From Candidatus Promineofilum glycogenicum (GTDB taxonomy: Bacteria > Chloroflexota > Anaerolineae > Promineifilales > Promineifilaceae), in NCBI GenBank assembly GCA_016707605.1, contig JADJHJ010000003.1, forward strand, positions 496,001-560,000: DNA of 64,000 nucleotides. Reading direction: 5' to 3'. Of the stretch, positions 63,171 through 64,000 are shown piece after piece. How positions within the stretch are numbered: position 1 is the first letter of the stretch; each line of letters opens with the position of its first letter. Position numbers and translations under genes: made by a program. Below the pieces are notes generated by a model. That model did no database searches. It was not told the DNA's origin and worked only from the letters and a program-made list of their open reading frames with translations.

Positions 63171-63763
63171 GCGGCCTGTTCCTGCCCATTCTGCTCTTCG
63201 CCGGGGCGCTGGCGGCGACGTTCCTGACCTACCGCAACATCCGCCGCGGCGGGGCGCGCTTCTACACCCTGGAGCGGGAGATCATCCTGCGCCGGGCGGC
63301 GTTCACGCTGGTCGTGGCCGCGCTGCTCTACTCGGGCACGCTGGGCCTGCTCTACTACCAGCGGCAGCAGTTGGTCGAGGCCGCGCTGCCGCCGGAGGAG
63401 GGGGCCGAGGGGGCGGCCGAAGGCACGCCCGGCCCGCTGGTCACCACGCCGACGCTAACGTTCGAGCAGTTCCCGCCGACGGCCACGGCCACCTCGACCA
63501 CGCCGCAGCCGACGATCACGCCGACGACGGTCGTCTGCCGGGCGGTCGTCGAGGGCACCAGCGGCAGCGGCATCTATCTGCGCGACGCGCCGCAGGGCAA
63601 CGAGCTGGTCATCCTGGCCGAGGGGACGCTGCTGACGGTGCTGGACGACGCGCCGGTGGAGGCGGGCGGCTTCGTCTGGCGCAAGGTGCGCGAGGTGGGC
63701 GGCGAAGAGGGCTGGGCGGCCGAGGACTACCTGACCATCCGCGCCCCCTGCGGCGACGACTAA
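63167..63763 (+). CDS. Membrane protein with C-terminal SH3-like domain
   Basis: 198 residues from ATG 63167, which overlaps the tsaC stop by four bases. Two helices at 3-21 and 48-66 (LVVAALLYSGTLGLLYY), a low-complexity Pro/Thr stretch (TPTLTFEQFPPTATATSTT), and residues 125-195 with GIYLRDAPQGNELVILAEGT and FVWRKVREVGGEEGWAAEDY, an SH3b pattern. Probably an envelope protein with the SH3 outside. The upstream open frame is tsaC in another phase. Confidence 0.8.
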   Translation: MSGLFLPILLFAGALAATFLTYRNIRRGGARFYTLEREIILRRAAFTLVVAALLYSGTLGLLYYQRQQLVEAALPPEEGAEGAAEGTPGPLVTTPTLTFEQFPPTATATSTTPQPTITPTTVVCRAVVEGTSGSGIYLRDAPQGNELVILAEGTLLTVLDDAPVEAGGFVWRKVREVGGEEGWAAEDYLTIRAPCGDD

Positions 63764-63764
63764 G

Positions 63765-63871
63765 AAACCACAGATTACGCAGATTTCACAGATTTGAAAG
63801 GCGAGCTCCATAATCTGCCTAATCTGCCCAATCTGCGGATCAACTCTCTTAATCTGTGTAATCTGTGGTTC
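63765..63871. repeat. ACCACAGATT-type inverted repeat, copy 5
   Basis: AACCACAGATTACGCAGATT at 63765 and AATCTGTGTAATCTGTGGTT ending at 63871, with AATCTGCC units between. Confidence 0.8.
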
Positions 63872-63879
63872 CATATCTT

Positions 63880-64000
63880 ATGATCATCGGCATTGACGCC
63901 AGCCGGGCGGCGACGGGGCAGCGGACGGGGACGGAGGCGTATGCGCTACACCTCATTCGCGCCCTCATCCCTCTGGCGGCCGAGCGTGGCCACACGTTGC
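63880..64000 (+). CDS. GT4-type glycosyltransferase, N-terminal part (cut by window edge)
   Basis: Reads MIIGIDASRAATGQRTGTEA, YALHLIRALIPLAAERGHTL and runs off the end of the window. The opening IGIDASRA...TGTEAY...L is the N-terminal Rossmann strand and helix of GT4 family glycosyltransferases, which use nucleotide sugars in the cytoplasm. Only 40 residues are visible, so donor and acceptor are unknown. Confidence 0.8.
   Translation, partial: MIIGIDASRAATGQRTGTEAYALHLIRALIPLAAERGHTL

Overview
The window is GC-rich bacterial DNA. It has the look of a Chloroflexota genome of the Anaerolineae / Ca. Promineofilum kind, and this placement is inference. It rests on the gene repertoire (GH6 cellulase next to a SARP-NB-ARC-TPR regulator, GT-C glycosyltransferase, Eis-like GNAT, YhfC protease, large beta-propeller lipoprotein-like protein), on gene starts sitting very close behind TATAAT/TACAAT boxes, and on dense palindromic intergenic repeats. 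No rRNA, tRNA, CRISPR array, IS element or phage was recognised. The window reads as chromosomal core and accessory DNA from what is probably a metagenome assembly: at least eight genes, including normally essential ones such as tsaC, carry a single apparent frameshift, and one block near 41.1-41.4 kb is almost pure G/C homopolymer.

Layout. 0-7 kb: partial adenine-PRTase-like gene, quinone oxidoreductase, secreted GH6 cellulase, a 999-residue SARP regulator with a phased direct-repeat operator candidate, and a broken ParB-like gene. 7-17 kb: proS, small membrane proteins, a BNR/propeller protein, a diheme cytochrome c followed by two membrane proteins, a NarL-type histidine kinase/response regulator pair, then a second diheme cytochrome c followed by only the last codons of the second membrane protein. 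The electron-transfer module is thus duplicated around the two-component system. 17-19.8 kb: gene fragments (TPR regulator tail, secreted protein head, serine hydrolase tail). 19.8-32.9 kb: L,D-transpeptidase, SDR, GT-C glycosyltransferase, sulfotransferase, Eis-like acetyltransferase, YyaL-like protein, trpA, alpha/beta hydrolase lipoprotein, YccF, crotonase plus SCP2, patatin. 33-36.7 kb: three consecutive highly hydrophobic genes, two of them resembling complex I / Mrp antiporter subunits, with no other complex I gene beside them.

36.8-50.6 kb: UDP-sugar dehydrogenase, rsmF-like methyltransferase, divergent tgt, PspC, an ECF sigma factor with a translationally overlapping membrane anti-sigma candidate, a giant beta-propeller protein, a diacylglycerol-kinase-like gene and a threonine aldolase. 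50.7-54 kb: one of the most unusual genes, a transmembrane Ser/Thr kinase with an FHA domain inside and calcium-binding plus carbohydrate-binding-like modules outside. 54-64 kb: MFS transporter, double DinB protein, YhfC protease, YigZ, a Sat-CysC fusion followed by a second APS kinase, prmC, tsaC with an overlapping SH3-like membrane protein, and the start of a GT4 glycosyltransferase.

Threads joining the genes: PAPS made by Sat-CysC/CysC could feed the sulfotransferase at 24 kb; the UDP-sugar dehydrogenase, GT-C and GT4 proteins suggest a surface glycan; the kinase, sigma/anti-sigma pair and L,D-transpeptidase suggest envelope sensing. Several families of short palindromes (GCAAAGACGC type, GTAG...CTAC type, ACCACAGATT type, TTAGGGA type) occupy most intergenic gaps, supply stop codons to some genes and in two cases lie inside open reading frames.
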